Shown here piece after piece: positions 26,269 to 33,028 of a stretch of DNA of 33,028 bases (the stretch's first letter is position 1; each line of letters opens with the position of its first letter). The stretch comes from Candidatus Nitrosocaldaceae archaeon. Lineage in GTDB: Archaea > Thermoproteota > Nitrososphaeria > Nitrososphaerales > Nitrosocaldaceae. The stretch is taken from assembly GCA_026002835.1 (NCBI GenBank), contig BPGC01000019.1, forward strand, positions 1 through 33,028, read 5' to 3'. Position numbers and translations under genes: made by a program. A model generated the notes under the pieces. The model made no database searches. It was not told where the DNA came from and saw only the letters and a list, made by a program, of their open reading frames with translations.

Positions 26269-26649
26269 TTATAACAATCCAGCGCTTGATGATTTTCTAT
26301 ATGGACCTCTAGTCCTATGTTTTGCCTTTTCTTTACTATCTTCTCTTTGTAATAGTTCAAACTCTTCATCTTCTAGATATGCTAAACTATATTTCTCATC
26401 ATATATCTTCTCTATAACATTTGCTAATGCTAGATCCTTCTCACCTAGTTGCTTCTCTCTAGGAAGTGCTATCTTTACATTTATGCTATCTATTGTTATT
26501 AATGGATAATGTTTCATTTTCTCAATAATATCTGCTATATCACTGATAAACTCTATAACCTCTCTAAACGATGCAAATTCAAATATTCTCATGATCTTCC
26601 CATTGTCATATTTCCATCCTAAACGTCTTACTCTCTCTTCAATGCTCAT
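26269..26649 (-). CDS. Divergent pterin-4a-carbinolamine dehydratase-like protein
   Basis: This 126-residue protein resembles the PCD/DCoH family, which recycles the pterin cofactor and also has non-catalytic members. The matching order is LGWKYDNGKIMRIFEFASFREVIEFISDIADIIEK, here split as GWKYDNGKIMRIFEF and SFREVIEFISDIADI, then KHYPLITIDSINVKIAL, then LGEKDLALANVIEKI. The usual H-H-P catalytic pair is H-Y-P, so one catalytic His is missing. A 30-residue basic tail is extra. Its stop codon lies one base before the tRNA-Gly 5' end, so the tRNA is probably cut from a shared transcript. Activity is doubtful. Confidence 0.75.
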   Translation of the reverse strand: MSIEERVRRLGWKYDNGKIMRIFEFASFREVIEFISDIADIIEKMKHYPLITIDSINVKIALPREKQLGEKDLALANVIEKIYDEKYSLAYLEDEEFELLQREDSKEKAKHRTRGPYRKSSSAGLL

Positions 26650-26681
26650 GTTTTAATTATAGTAATAAACAGTTATTATCT

Positions 26682-27920
26682 CTAACTCCTTCCTAAAGCA
26701 ACTACTGGATCTAACCTAGTCGCTTTGAATGCTGGATATAAACCAGCTATTATGCTTAAACCTACAGATAATACCCATACTTCTCCCAATGCTTCGGGAT
26801 CATAAACAGGTTCTACAACATTGCCTCCAGGAAATATTATTGCAGCTATGTTACCTAATGCATATCCTCCTCCCATGCCTATTGGTATGCCAAAGCTTGC
26901 TCCTATTATGCCTATTATTATAGCTTCTGCTAAGAATAGCGATAATATATGATTATTTTGTGCACCAATAGCCTTTAATATTCCAATCTCTCGAGTTCTT
27001 TCAACTACAGACGTGTATAATGTTGTTATTATCCCAACGCTAGCAACTATCAAAGCCATTATAGCTATGCCAGATAAGAATGCATTTATGCTTCTATTAA
27101 AACTTCTTATTGTATCTAATATAGATCTTGCAGATGATATACCTATATCATTGCCATACAATTTTCTTAATCCTTCTTCTACTACCTCAACTAGATCATC
27201 GTCTTTTGCTACAACAACAAACCCATCATACTTTCCTTTCTTACTCATCAATGCATTTCCAGCATCTAGGCTTATAACTATACCATTATCTACAGTAGGA
27301 TTTCCAGTTAACTCCATGATGGCTTTTACTACGAAACTTTTCCTATTGACTTGAAATTCACCATTCTCATCTACAAACTCATACTTTGCTACTACTGTCT
27401 GTCCTAATGTAGCAAATGGTGCATCTTCTCCTGGAGGGTTTGCTATATTTGCTCCTAATACTATAGTACTTCTATCGTTACTTAATACACTACCTTCTAC
27501 CATCTTTACATTTGGAGCTATAACCAATATCTTTCTAGGATCCATGGATATTACTGCTCCATTAACACTCTTACCTCCAGCCTCTAATGTTACCGAACCT
27601 CTAAATGATGGTATCACTTCAGCAACTCCTGGTAACGTTTTGATCTTATTAGCAACAACATCATTAAACGTTATCTTAGGAGCTGGTGGAGGTCCTCCTC
27701 CTATGCCATCTTCTTGTTCTCTTACTGCATTTACAAATATCACATTTGGTGCTAACAAATTAAGGTTCTCTTCTGCAGCTGCTAATATGCCATTAGTAAA
27801 ACCATTTATAGATATCATCAAACCAGCTCCTACTGTTATCATAAGCATGGTTAAGATAGATTTTATCTTCCTCTCTTTTATCGCTTCAATTGCAATATAT
27901 ATAATAGTTGAGATATTCAT
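26682..27920 (-). CDS. ABC transporter permease, MacB/FtsX type
   Basis: The 412-residue permease has four membrane segments: one near the N-terminus (about 20-40) and three at the C-terminus (about 285-410). Between them is a large extracellular domain of about 230 residues, the MacB periplasmic-core layout. TREIGILKAIGA and the final KATRLDPVVAL are typical for the FtsX family. It overlaps the upstream gene by 4 bases. The substrate cannot be read from sequence; relatives export lipoproteins, peptides or drugs, or transmit mechanical signals. Confidence 0.92.
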   Translation of the reverse strand: MNISTIIYIAIEAIKERKIKSILTMLMITVGAGLMISINGFTNGILAAAEENLNLLAPNVIFVNAVREQEDGIGGGPPPAPKITFNDVVANKIKTLPGVAEVIPSFRGSVTLEAGGKSVNGAVISMDPRKILVIAPNVKMVEGSVLSNDRSTIVLGANIANPPGEDAPFATLGQTVVAKYEFVDENGEFQVNRKSFVVKAIMELTGNPTVDNGIVISLDAGNALMSKKGKYDGFVVVAKDDDLVEVVEEGLRKLYGNDIGISSARSILDTIRSFNRSINAFLSGIAIMALIVASVGIITTLYTSVVERTREIGILKAIGAQNNHILSLFLAEAIIIGIIGASFGIPIGMGGGYALGNIAAIIFPGGNVVEPVYDPEALGEVWVLSVGLSIIAGLYPAFKATRLDPVVALGRS

Positions 27921-29551
27921 ATCTCTAACTGCTCCTGCCTTCTCTTCCTCATTATATAGATGGATATAGCTGCTATACCTCCTATAGCTGCTATTATATA
28001 CATAAACGTCTGATTTACTCTAGGACTTTCTTTCTCTTCTCCAACTTCTTGCTGGATTGGTGTAAAGTTTACAGACGATGCTAATATAACCTCATGAGAA
28101 TTCCTTAGATCATCTTTATAGACCACTCTTATCTGTGCTTCACTGATCTCTCTATTCTCTAACGGTATTGCGAATGGTGTTGGAGAATTAGGATCTAAGT
28201 CTCCTATATATTGCGATCCTACTCCATCTACTAACTCTACTGTAGTAAATAATGCTGTATCTGTGCCTTCGTTTAATAGAAAGCCAGATAGATTAGGGAT
28301 ATTGCCTATCATGCTAATGCTTACATCATATATCCTTAAACTTATAATTCCTTGAGCATAAAGGCTTATCTTCCTATTAATATCATATTTTCCTCCATTA
28401 GCATCTATGTATGATATGCTTATTGGTAATTCAAAGACATCACCAGAAGCACTTTCTGTAGCAAACAATCTTAGAGTTATCTCTTTTTCTTCATCTGGTT
28501 TTATGCTATCTATTAAGAAGTAACCATCACCAATTATCGATAATTCTGGTTTAACTCCTTGTGTAGTTGGATTACTAATTAATACTTCAACATTCCTAGC
28601 TTCTTCATATCCATCATTCTTTATCTTGATGATCAATTCCTCATCTTTTAATACTTGGATTATGCTTTTATTACTATCAATTCCTAAATCTATATTATTT
28701 GTAGAACCTTCAACCATAAACTCTATGCTCAACTCTTTACTCTTCTTCTCTCCATAAGAATCATAATACTCTATATCTATCTTTAAGGTTTGTATGCTAT
28801 TTGCTAGATTAGGATTTACGTAAATGCTAGGATTTATCTTTACTATCTGATTAGGTTCTATAGTTCCTAGAGGCAAAGTTTTGCCATCCTTTATAGCTAA
28901 TGTATTAGATTCAAGATTAGCTGTAGCAGCTGAGATCATCGCACTTCCTTTATTCAGTATATTAATCTCTACTTGATTATTACCAATAGATAGTCTTGGT
29001 TCGCTAGCATATGCATCTATTATACTTTTACCAGTTAATCTAAACTGTATATCCATATCTCTAAAATGTAGGCCTTGATCTCTTACTCTGAAATACTCTA
29101 CATATAATGGTGCATTATACCATCCTATCTTTGCATTCTTTACTTTAACTGGGAATTCTAAATAGATGAGATCTCCAGATTTTATATTAAGATCATATGT
29201 ATCAAATGCTCTACTGCTACCATCTACTGCTTCTAAACCATTAGGAAGAGTTAACCATCCTCTAAATCCTGCTAACTCAAAATGACCGTTATTTGCTAAT
29301 ATAACTACAAGGTTAGTTATACCATCGTTTGGTGCTACTTCAACCTTATCTATATTATTTTCAATACTTCCAAAATATGCATTTACAAATTTTATCTCTT
29401 TGCTACTTTCTCTCTGCTCTCTCTCACATTGAGTATCTTGATCTGGTATATCAAAATCTGGGCATTCTGCTGGATCTCTTGGTTCTGGTATCTGGGCATT
29501 TATGCTAGGAATCAATGATAATATTATCAATAACATAAATAATAATCTCAA
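27917..29551 (-). CDS. Exported CARDB/COG1361-like protein with C-terminal anchor
   Basis: The 544-residue protein begins with a signal peptide (LLFMLLIILSLIPSINAQ) and ends with a membrane helix (FMYIIAAIGGIAAISIYIM) followed by the basic stop RKRRQ. Between them are several repeated beta-sandwich modules with patterns such as EVAPNDGITNLVVILANNG, NNQVEINILNKGSA and DEELIIKIKNDGYEEARNVEV. These are CARDB/COG1361-like domains of archaeal surface proteins. It is flanked by 4-base overlaps with the ATPase and permease genes, so it is the extracellular partner of this exporter. Substrate capture or a tether to the S-layer is inferred. Confidence 0.88.
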   Translation of the reverse strand: MRLLFMLLIILSLIPSINAQIPEPRDPAECPDFDIPDQDTQCEREQRESSKEIKFVNAYFGSIENNIDKVEVAPNDGITNLVVILANNGHFELAGFRGWLTLPNGLEAVDGSSRAFDTYDLNIKSGDLIYLEFPVKVKNAKIGWYNAPLYVEYFRVRDQGLHFRDMDIQFRLTGKSIIDAYASEPRLSIGNNQVEINILNKGSAMISAATANLESNTLAIKDGKTLPLGTIEPNQIVKINPSIYVNPNLANSIQTLKIDIEYYDSYGEKKSKELSIEFMVEGSTNNIDLGIDSNKSIIQVLKDEELIIKIKNDGYEEARNVEVLISNPTTQGVKPELSIIGDGYFLIDSIKPDEEKEITLRLFATESASGDVFELPISISYIDANGGKYDINRKISLYAQGIISLRIYDVSISMIGNIPNLSGFLLNEGTDTALFTTVELVDGVGSQYIGDLDPNSPTPFAIPLENREISEAQIRVVYKDDLRNSHEVILASSVNFTPIQQEVGEEKESPRVNQTFMYIIAAIGGIAAISIYIMRKRRQEQLEI

Positions 29552-30273
29552 CTATGAACCACCTCCTTCTCAACTTTTCCATCTCTGAATATTATAGATC
29601 TATCTGTAGCCTCTGCTAACTCTGGGTTATGCGTAACCATTATTATTGTCCTCTTCTGTTCTTTTACTAACCTCTTCAATAATTTGAATACTTCATCGCC
29701 AGTCTTTGTATCCAAATTACCAGTAGGTTCGTCAGCCAATATTATAGCTGGATCATTGATCAATGCTCTTGCTATAGCTACTCTCTGCTGCTGTCCTCCG
29801 CTAAGTTCTGTAGGTTTGGCATCGGCTTTATCTTTTATACCTAATAACTCTAATAACTCAATAACCTTCTTATGTCTAACCTTTGCTGGAACATTAGCTA
29901 TAATTGCTGGAAGTTCTACATTTCTAAATACAGTAATTCTATTTATCAGATTATATGCTTGAAATATAAAACCGATCTTCTTATTCCTAATGATAGATAA
30001 TCTTTTATCATCTAATCTGAATATATCTATACCATCTATGAAGACTTTACCTTTAGTAGGTCTGGCTAAAGCACCAATAAGATTCAACATGGTAGATTTT
30101 CCACTTCCAGAAGGTCCAACTATGGATGTAAACTCACCCCTTCTAACTTTAAGGTTTACATTATCTACAGCAATAACTAGATTAGAGCCAGAACCATAAT
30201 ACTTTGTAAGTTCCTTTGTTTCTAATACAATATCATAAGTAGCATCAATGTTAATGGTATTGTATACTGCCAT
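29548..30273 (-). CDS. ABC transporter ATP-binding protein, LolD/MacB type
   Basis: The 241-residue ATPase powers the exporter. Walker A is GPSGSGKST (53-61), the Q-loop is in FIFQAYNLI, the signature is LSGGQQQRVAIARAL, Walker B is IILADEPTGNLD, and the switch His is in VTHNPELA. It is the first gene of the operon. TATATAT centred about 27 bases upstream supports the ATG at 30273 and a leaderless transcript. Confidence 0.96.
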   Translation of the reverse strand: MAVYNTINIDATYDIVLETKELTKYYGSGSNLVIAVDNVNLKVRRGEFTSIVGPSGSGKSTMLNLIGALARPTKGKVFIDGIDIFRLDDKRLSIIRNKKIGFIFQAYNLINRITVFRNVELPAIIANVPAKVRHKKVIELLELLGIKDKADAKPTELSGGQQQRVAIARALINDPAIILADEPTGNLDTKTGDEVFKLLKRLVKEQKRTIIMVTHNPELAEATDRSIIFRDGKVEKEVVHS

Positions 30274-30295
30274 ATGTTTAGAGTTATTATCCTTT

Positions 30296-30305
30296 CATAT
30301 ATATG
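30296..30305 (-). promoter_or_regulatory. TATA box of the ABC exporter operon
   Basis: On the minus strand ACATATATATG is centred about 27 bases before the ATG at 30273. The divergent regulator gene starts 134 bases away, so this intergenic region probably holds both promoters and any operator. Confidence 0.5.
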
Positions 30306-30406
30306 TTCTCTATTATTCTCTGATTTAGCATAACAATGAACATTTCAGACATTGAGAATTAAATAATATCAACAAATTTAAGTGATATGATATTTTAGAT
30401 AAGTAA

Positions 30407-31231
30407 ATGGACAAGATCGATGTTGATATAATTAGGTTATTACTTAATGATAGTAGAGTATCATATAACCAAATAGCAGATAGATTAGGTGTTAGCATAA
30501 ATACAGTTAGAAGTAGGATAGATAAGATGCTTAAACAAGGGTTGATAAAGTATCATACAATAGTAAATCTTGATAAATTTGGTTATACTCTTATATATAT
30601 TCTAATAAGATATGATAATTTAGATAAATTAATAGAGAAATTATCTGTTATAGGAAAAGTGATAATGATAGTACAATGCTTAGGAGACACATTCATGATA
30701 GGATTGGCTATTAAAGATAAGGATAATCCATTAGAACTAGTAAAAGCATTCATAGAACCATACAACGCTTCAATACTCTTCTTCAAAGAACCAACTAATA
30801 TAAGATTATCAAAGAATGGTTTGAGGATAATCAAGTATTTGTTGAATAATCCTAGAGTTAAGAGTAAAGATATAGCAGATGCTCTAGATATATCAACAAA
30901 GACAGTTAAAAGAGTTATAGATTACTTGCTTAAAAACGGGATTATAGGTTTCTCAATAATAATGAATCCATCTAGATTAGAAAAGTATACTAACTTTGGC
31001 TTGATAATAAAGATAAATGATAACACTGCTATAAAGAGAATATATGATATGCTAGAGGAACACTTTTTATTATCTCCTTTGATATATAATAATGTGATAA
31101 TAACCGTACTATATGGAGAGAGCATGCAAATAATAGACGAGTATTATAGAAAGGTTAAGCAGATAGAAGGGGTTAATAGCGTTGATCTAGTAATACCGTT
31201 ATCTGTAGAGATTAATACTAATATACTATAG
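30407..31231 (+). CDS. Lrp/AsnC-type regulator with two winged-helix modules
   Basis: The 274-residue protein has two similar modules. The first is a helix-turn-helix (about 1-50: IIRLLLNDSRVSYNQIADRL, then GVSINTVRSRIDKMLKQGLI), followed by an Lrp-like effector region. The second (about 135-190) is GLRIIKYLLNNPRVKSKDIA and DALDISTKTVKRVIDYLLKN, again followed by a shorter ferredoxin-like part. Ordinary Lrp proteins are about 150 residues with one module, so this is a fused or duplicated form. It is divergent from the ABC exporter operon and may control it. A TATA-like AAATTTAAG lies about 28 bases before the ATG. Confidence 0.88.
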   Translation: MDKIDVDIIRLLLNDSRVSYNQIADRLGVSINTVRSRIDKMLKQGLIKYHTIVNLDKFGYTLIYILIRYDNLDKLIEKLSVIGKVIMIVQCLGDTFMIGLAIKDKDNPLELVKAFIEPYNASILFFKEPTNIRLSKNGLRIIKYLLNNPRVKSKDIADALDISTKTVKRVIDYLLKNGIIGFSIIMNPSRLEKYTNFGLIIKINDNTAIKRIYDMLEEHFLLSPLIYNNVIITVLYGESMQIIDEYYRKVKQIEGVNSVDLVIPLSVEINTNIL

Positions 31232-31247
31232 ATGATATAAAGTTATT

Positions 31248-31409
31248 ATGGATGCAAAATGTCCTAGATGCGAAAGAATAGCAGTATTAGATGATGATCT
31301 AAAGTATGTTAGATGCAAGTGTGGTTATAAAGCAGAGTATGATGATTATATAGAGGATATGAAAGAAAGAGCGTTTGGGTTATTTGATAAGTTTATAGAT
31401 AGAATATAA
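31248..31409 (+). CDS. Tiny zinc-ribbon protein
   Basis: A 53-residue reading frame codes for a zinc-knuckle: C5-x2-C8 (KCPRCER), then C23-x-C25 (VRCKCGYKAEY), followed by an acidic helix ending IDRI. Such small single-ribbon proteins are common in archaea and unnamed. It starts 16 bases after the Lrp-type gene and may be co-transcribed with it. Its TAA stop directly abuts the stop of the opposing gene with no base between. Confidence 0.72.
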   Translation: MDAKCPRCERIAVLDDDLKYVRCKCGYKAEYDDYIEDMKERAFGLFDKFIDRI

Positions 31410-31664
31410 TTACCAATAAGCACTCTCACTCTCTTTTCCCATATTCTCCTTTACTATCTTTATATAATCTTTAATAGCATCTATGCCTTTGAATATACCT
31501 TCTGGAGCAAATACCGCTGGAACTTTAGTAGTGTATCCTCCACAACATCCTTCTGAATCTTTATCTATTTTATAGATAACATATGGTATACCTTCATCTT
31601 TAAGTAATTCTTCAGCTATCTTACATTCATTACTATCATCTATCATTAATACAGCTTTTCTCAT
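31410..31664 (-). CDS. Thioredoxin/glutaredoxin-fold small protein
   Basis: The 84-residue protein looks like a glutaredoxin-type fold: strand MRKAVLMIDD, helix SNECKIAEELLKDEG, strand IPYVIYKID, then TKVPAVFAPEGIFKGIDAIKDYI with the conserved cis-proline before the strand (VPAVF). The usual CxxC is reduced to a single Cys13 at the helix start; a CC pair (43-44, GCCGGY) precedes the cis-Pro loop. It may be a redox or metal-handling protein. A TATA-like AAAATATAA lies about 27 bases before the ATG. It is the last gene before the CRISPR leader. Confidence 0.7.
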   Translation of the reverse strand: MRKAVLMIDDSNECKIAEELLKDEGIPYVIYKIDKDSEGCCGGYTTKVPAVFAPEGIFKGIDAIKDYIKIVKENMGKESESAYW

Positions 31665-31719
31665 ATCATAACCTATTTATCATAGTTATATTTTTATTCT
31701 TATTATTAGGCTAGACTAA

Positions 31720-31995
31720 TAGGAACCTATACTAAATATTTATATATTAGATTTAATATGATAGGTTCCGAAGTTTTAATCATAAACTTTATATTCATCT
31801 TTAAAATATTACTTATATATCTTTTCATCAAACCTTAGGAACCTTTATAAGTAATCTTACAGATTATATGTTCCGAGAGCCAATATCCATCAAGGGAACT
31901 GTTTAAGGCTCGATGACCCTATTTGATAGGGAGTTTCGTATGATTCCATAAAGGGATGTGGGGAAAAATATAATACGGTAACGTATATCGCATCG
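31720..31995 (+). promoter_or_regulatory. CRISPR leader with two GGAAC/GTTCC inverted repeats
   Basis: This AT-rich stretch precedes the first repeat and holds no gene. It contains two hairpin-like units. One pairs GGAACCTAT (31722-31730) with ATAGGTTCC (31761-31769). The other pairs GGAAC (31838-31842) with GTTCC (31870-31874). A small perfect hairpin CCCTAT-TTG-ATAGGG lies at 31917-31931. Two sequences resemble the second half of the CRISPR repeat: ATCCATCAAGGGAACTG (31885-31901) and ATTCCATAAAGGGATGTG (31943-31960). Confidence 0.65.
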
Positions 31996-33028
31996 GTTGC
32001 AATGAATAGAATCCTATAAAGGGAATTGAGAGTATTAGCATATTAAGCTATTATGCTTTACTATATGGTTGCAATGAATAGAATCCTATAAAGGGAATTG
32101 AGAGATTATATTCGTCAGTTCATATTTACTAGTATTAGTTGCAATGAATAGAATCCTATAAAGGGAATTGAGAGTCTATCTATGTTATATCTTCATGCTT
32201 ATATACTTACATCGTTGCAATGAATAGAATCCTATAAAGGGAATTGAGAGATTCTACATCTTTAAGTTATTATCTAATACTATCTAGTTGCAATGAATAG
32301 AATCCTATAAAGGGAATTGAGAGTACTTTAAGTCATACTTCTTAGTTATGAATCTACTAGAGTTGCAATGAATAGAATCCTATAAAGGGAATTGAGAGCT
32401 TTCAATACATTGTCATTTCATTAGCGTTATAGCTATAGTTGCAATGAATAGAATCCTATAAAGGGAATTGAGAGATATTAGCTAAATGACTAAGCTTATA
32501 ATATGTAAGTTGCAATGAATAGAATCCTATAAAGGGAATTGAGAGCTATTAACTGATCTAGTATTTATTAATATCTATTAAGTTGCAATGAATAGAATCC
32601 TATAAAGGGAATTGAGAGTCTCTCAATTAGACATATTTAAGTATCATTTATTAAGTTGCAATGAATAGAATCCTATAAAGGGAATTGAGAGCTTATAGCA
32701 GATACTACCTGTATTGCATTCTGACTTAAGTTGCAATGAATAGAATCCTATAAAGGGAATTGAGAGATCTATAGATTAATGCTAGATTTGTAATAGATTT
32801 TGTTGCAATGAATAGAATCCTATAAAGGGAATTGAGAGTCTTTGCAGCTAATGTGCAGTATGATTCTCCATACTAGTTGCAATGAATAGAATCCTATAAA
32901 GGGAATTGAGAGTTACATCACTATGCGATATATATAAACTTACATATCTAAGTTGCAATGAATAGAATCCTATAAAGGGAATTGAGAGCGAGCAATATAA
33001 GAAGGAGTTAGAAAAGTATGTATGAATA
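31996..33028 (+). CRISPR. CRISPR array, 14 repeats visible, cut by window edge
   Basis: Fourteen identical 37-base repeats begin at 31996, 32068, 32138, 32214, 32287, 32362, 32438, 32509, 32582, 32655, 32730, 32802, 32876 and 32952. Each begins GTTGCAATGAATAG and ends GGGAATTGAGAG. The ATTGAGAG end is the ATTGAAAG-like 5' handle of type I or III crRNAs, so transcription is left to right, in line with the leader on the left. The thirteen complete spacers are 33-39 bases and all differ. At least 40 bases follow the last repeat, so it is either a longer spacer or the array end. No repeat shows a mutation, which suggests an active or recent array. No cas genes are in the window. Confidence 0.98.

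Noticed and set aside
31900..31960. A small structured RNA gene (box C/D type) in the leader
   Set aside because: A short hairpin is present but the C and D boxes are not both in place; CRISPR leader function explains the region better.
31665..33028. cas genes next to the array
   Set aside because: No Cas1, Cas2, Cas6 or effector motif is found in any frame in the window; they must lie elsewhere.

Overview
The window is AT-rich DNA from an archaeon, most likely a thermophilic member of the TACK group (thaumarchaeal or crenarchaeal side). The clues are TATA-like boxes centred 25-30 bases before many first-gene start codons (leaderless transcripts), GGAGGT-type ribosome sites about 5 bases before internal operon genes, arginine coded almost only by AGA/AGG, an archaeal VapBC pair, an archaeal-type SNF2/DUF1156/DUF499 defence cassette, and a CRISPR repeat ending in ATTGAGAG. 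I cannot place it to genus.

Region 1 (373-12510) is a hydrogenase locus. A long minus-strand operon starts at 12186 and encodes a complete group 3b type [NiFe] hydrogenase (sulfhydrogenase type): beta, a Crp-like sensor protein, gamma, delta and alpha. It continues into the maturation genes: protease, HypA, a short HypC, HypE, a double zinc-ribbon protein, an unknown helical protein, a long HypC, HypD and two class II aldolase-like proteins. HypF lies alone on the plus strand at the left end. HypB is not present. HypA lacks its zinc ribbon, and one HypC carries an extra cysteine-rich tail. A small muconolactone-isomerase-like gene is read divergently from a palindromic promoter shared with the operon.

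Region 2 (12511-23759) is a defence island. It opens with a decayed IS1595-type transposase. Then come a DUF488 protein, a DUF499 ATPase, a small unknown partner, a DUF1156 adenine methylase and a SNF2 helicase ending in a DUF3883 domain. A VapBC toxin-antitoxin pair and a second, frameshifted VapB sit on the opposite strand inside the cassette.

Region 3 (23742-26649) holds two exported proteins of unknown function, an orphan HicB-like gene whose 3' end runs into a decayed tyrosine integrase, a tRNA-Gly(CCC) just beyond that integrase, and a divergent pterin-carbinolamine-dehydratase-like gene. The integrase next to the tRNA 3' end points to a past integration event.

Region 4 (26682-31664) has a three-gene MacB/FtsX-type ABC exporter operon, a divergent Lrp/AsnC-type regulator with two winged-helix modules, a tiny zinc-ribbon protein and a thioredoxin-fold protein.

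Region 5 (31720-33028) is a CRISPR leader and array: 14 repeats of 37 bases are visible and the array reaches the right edge. No cas genes are in the window.
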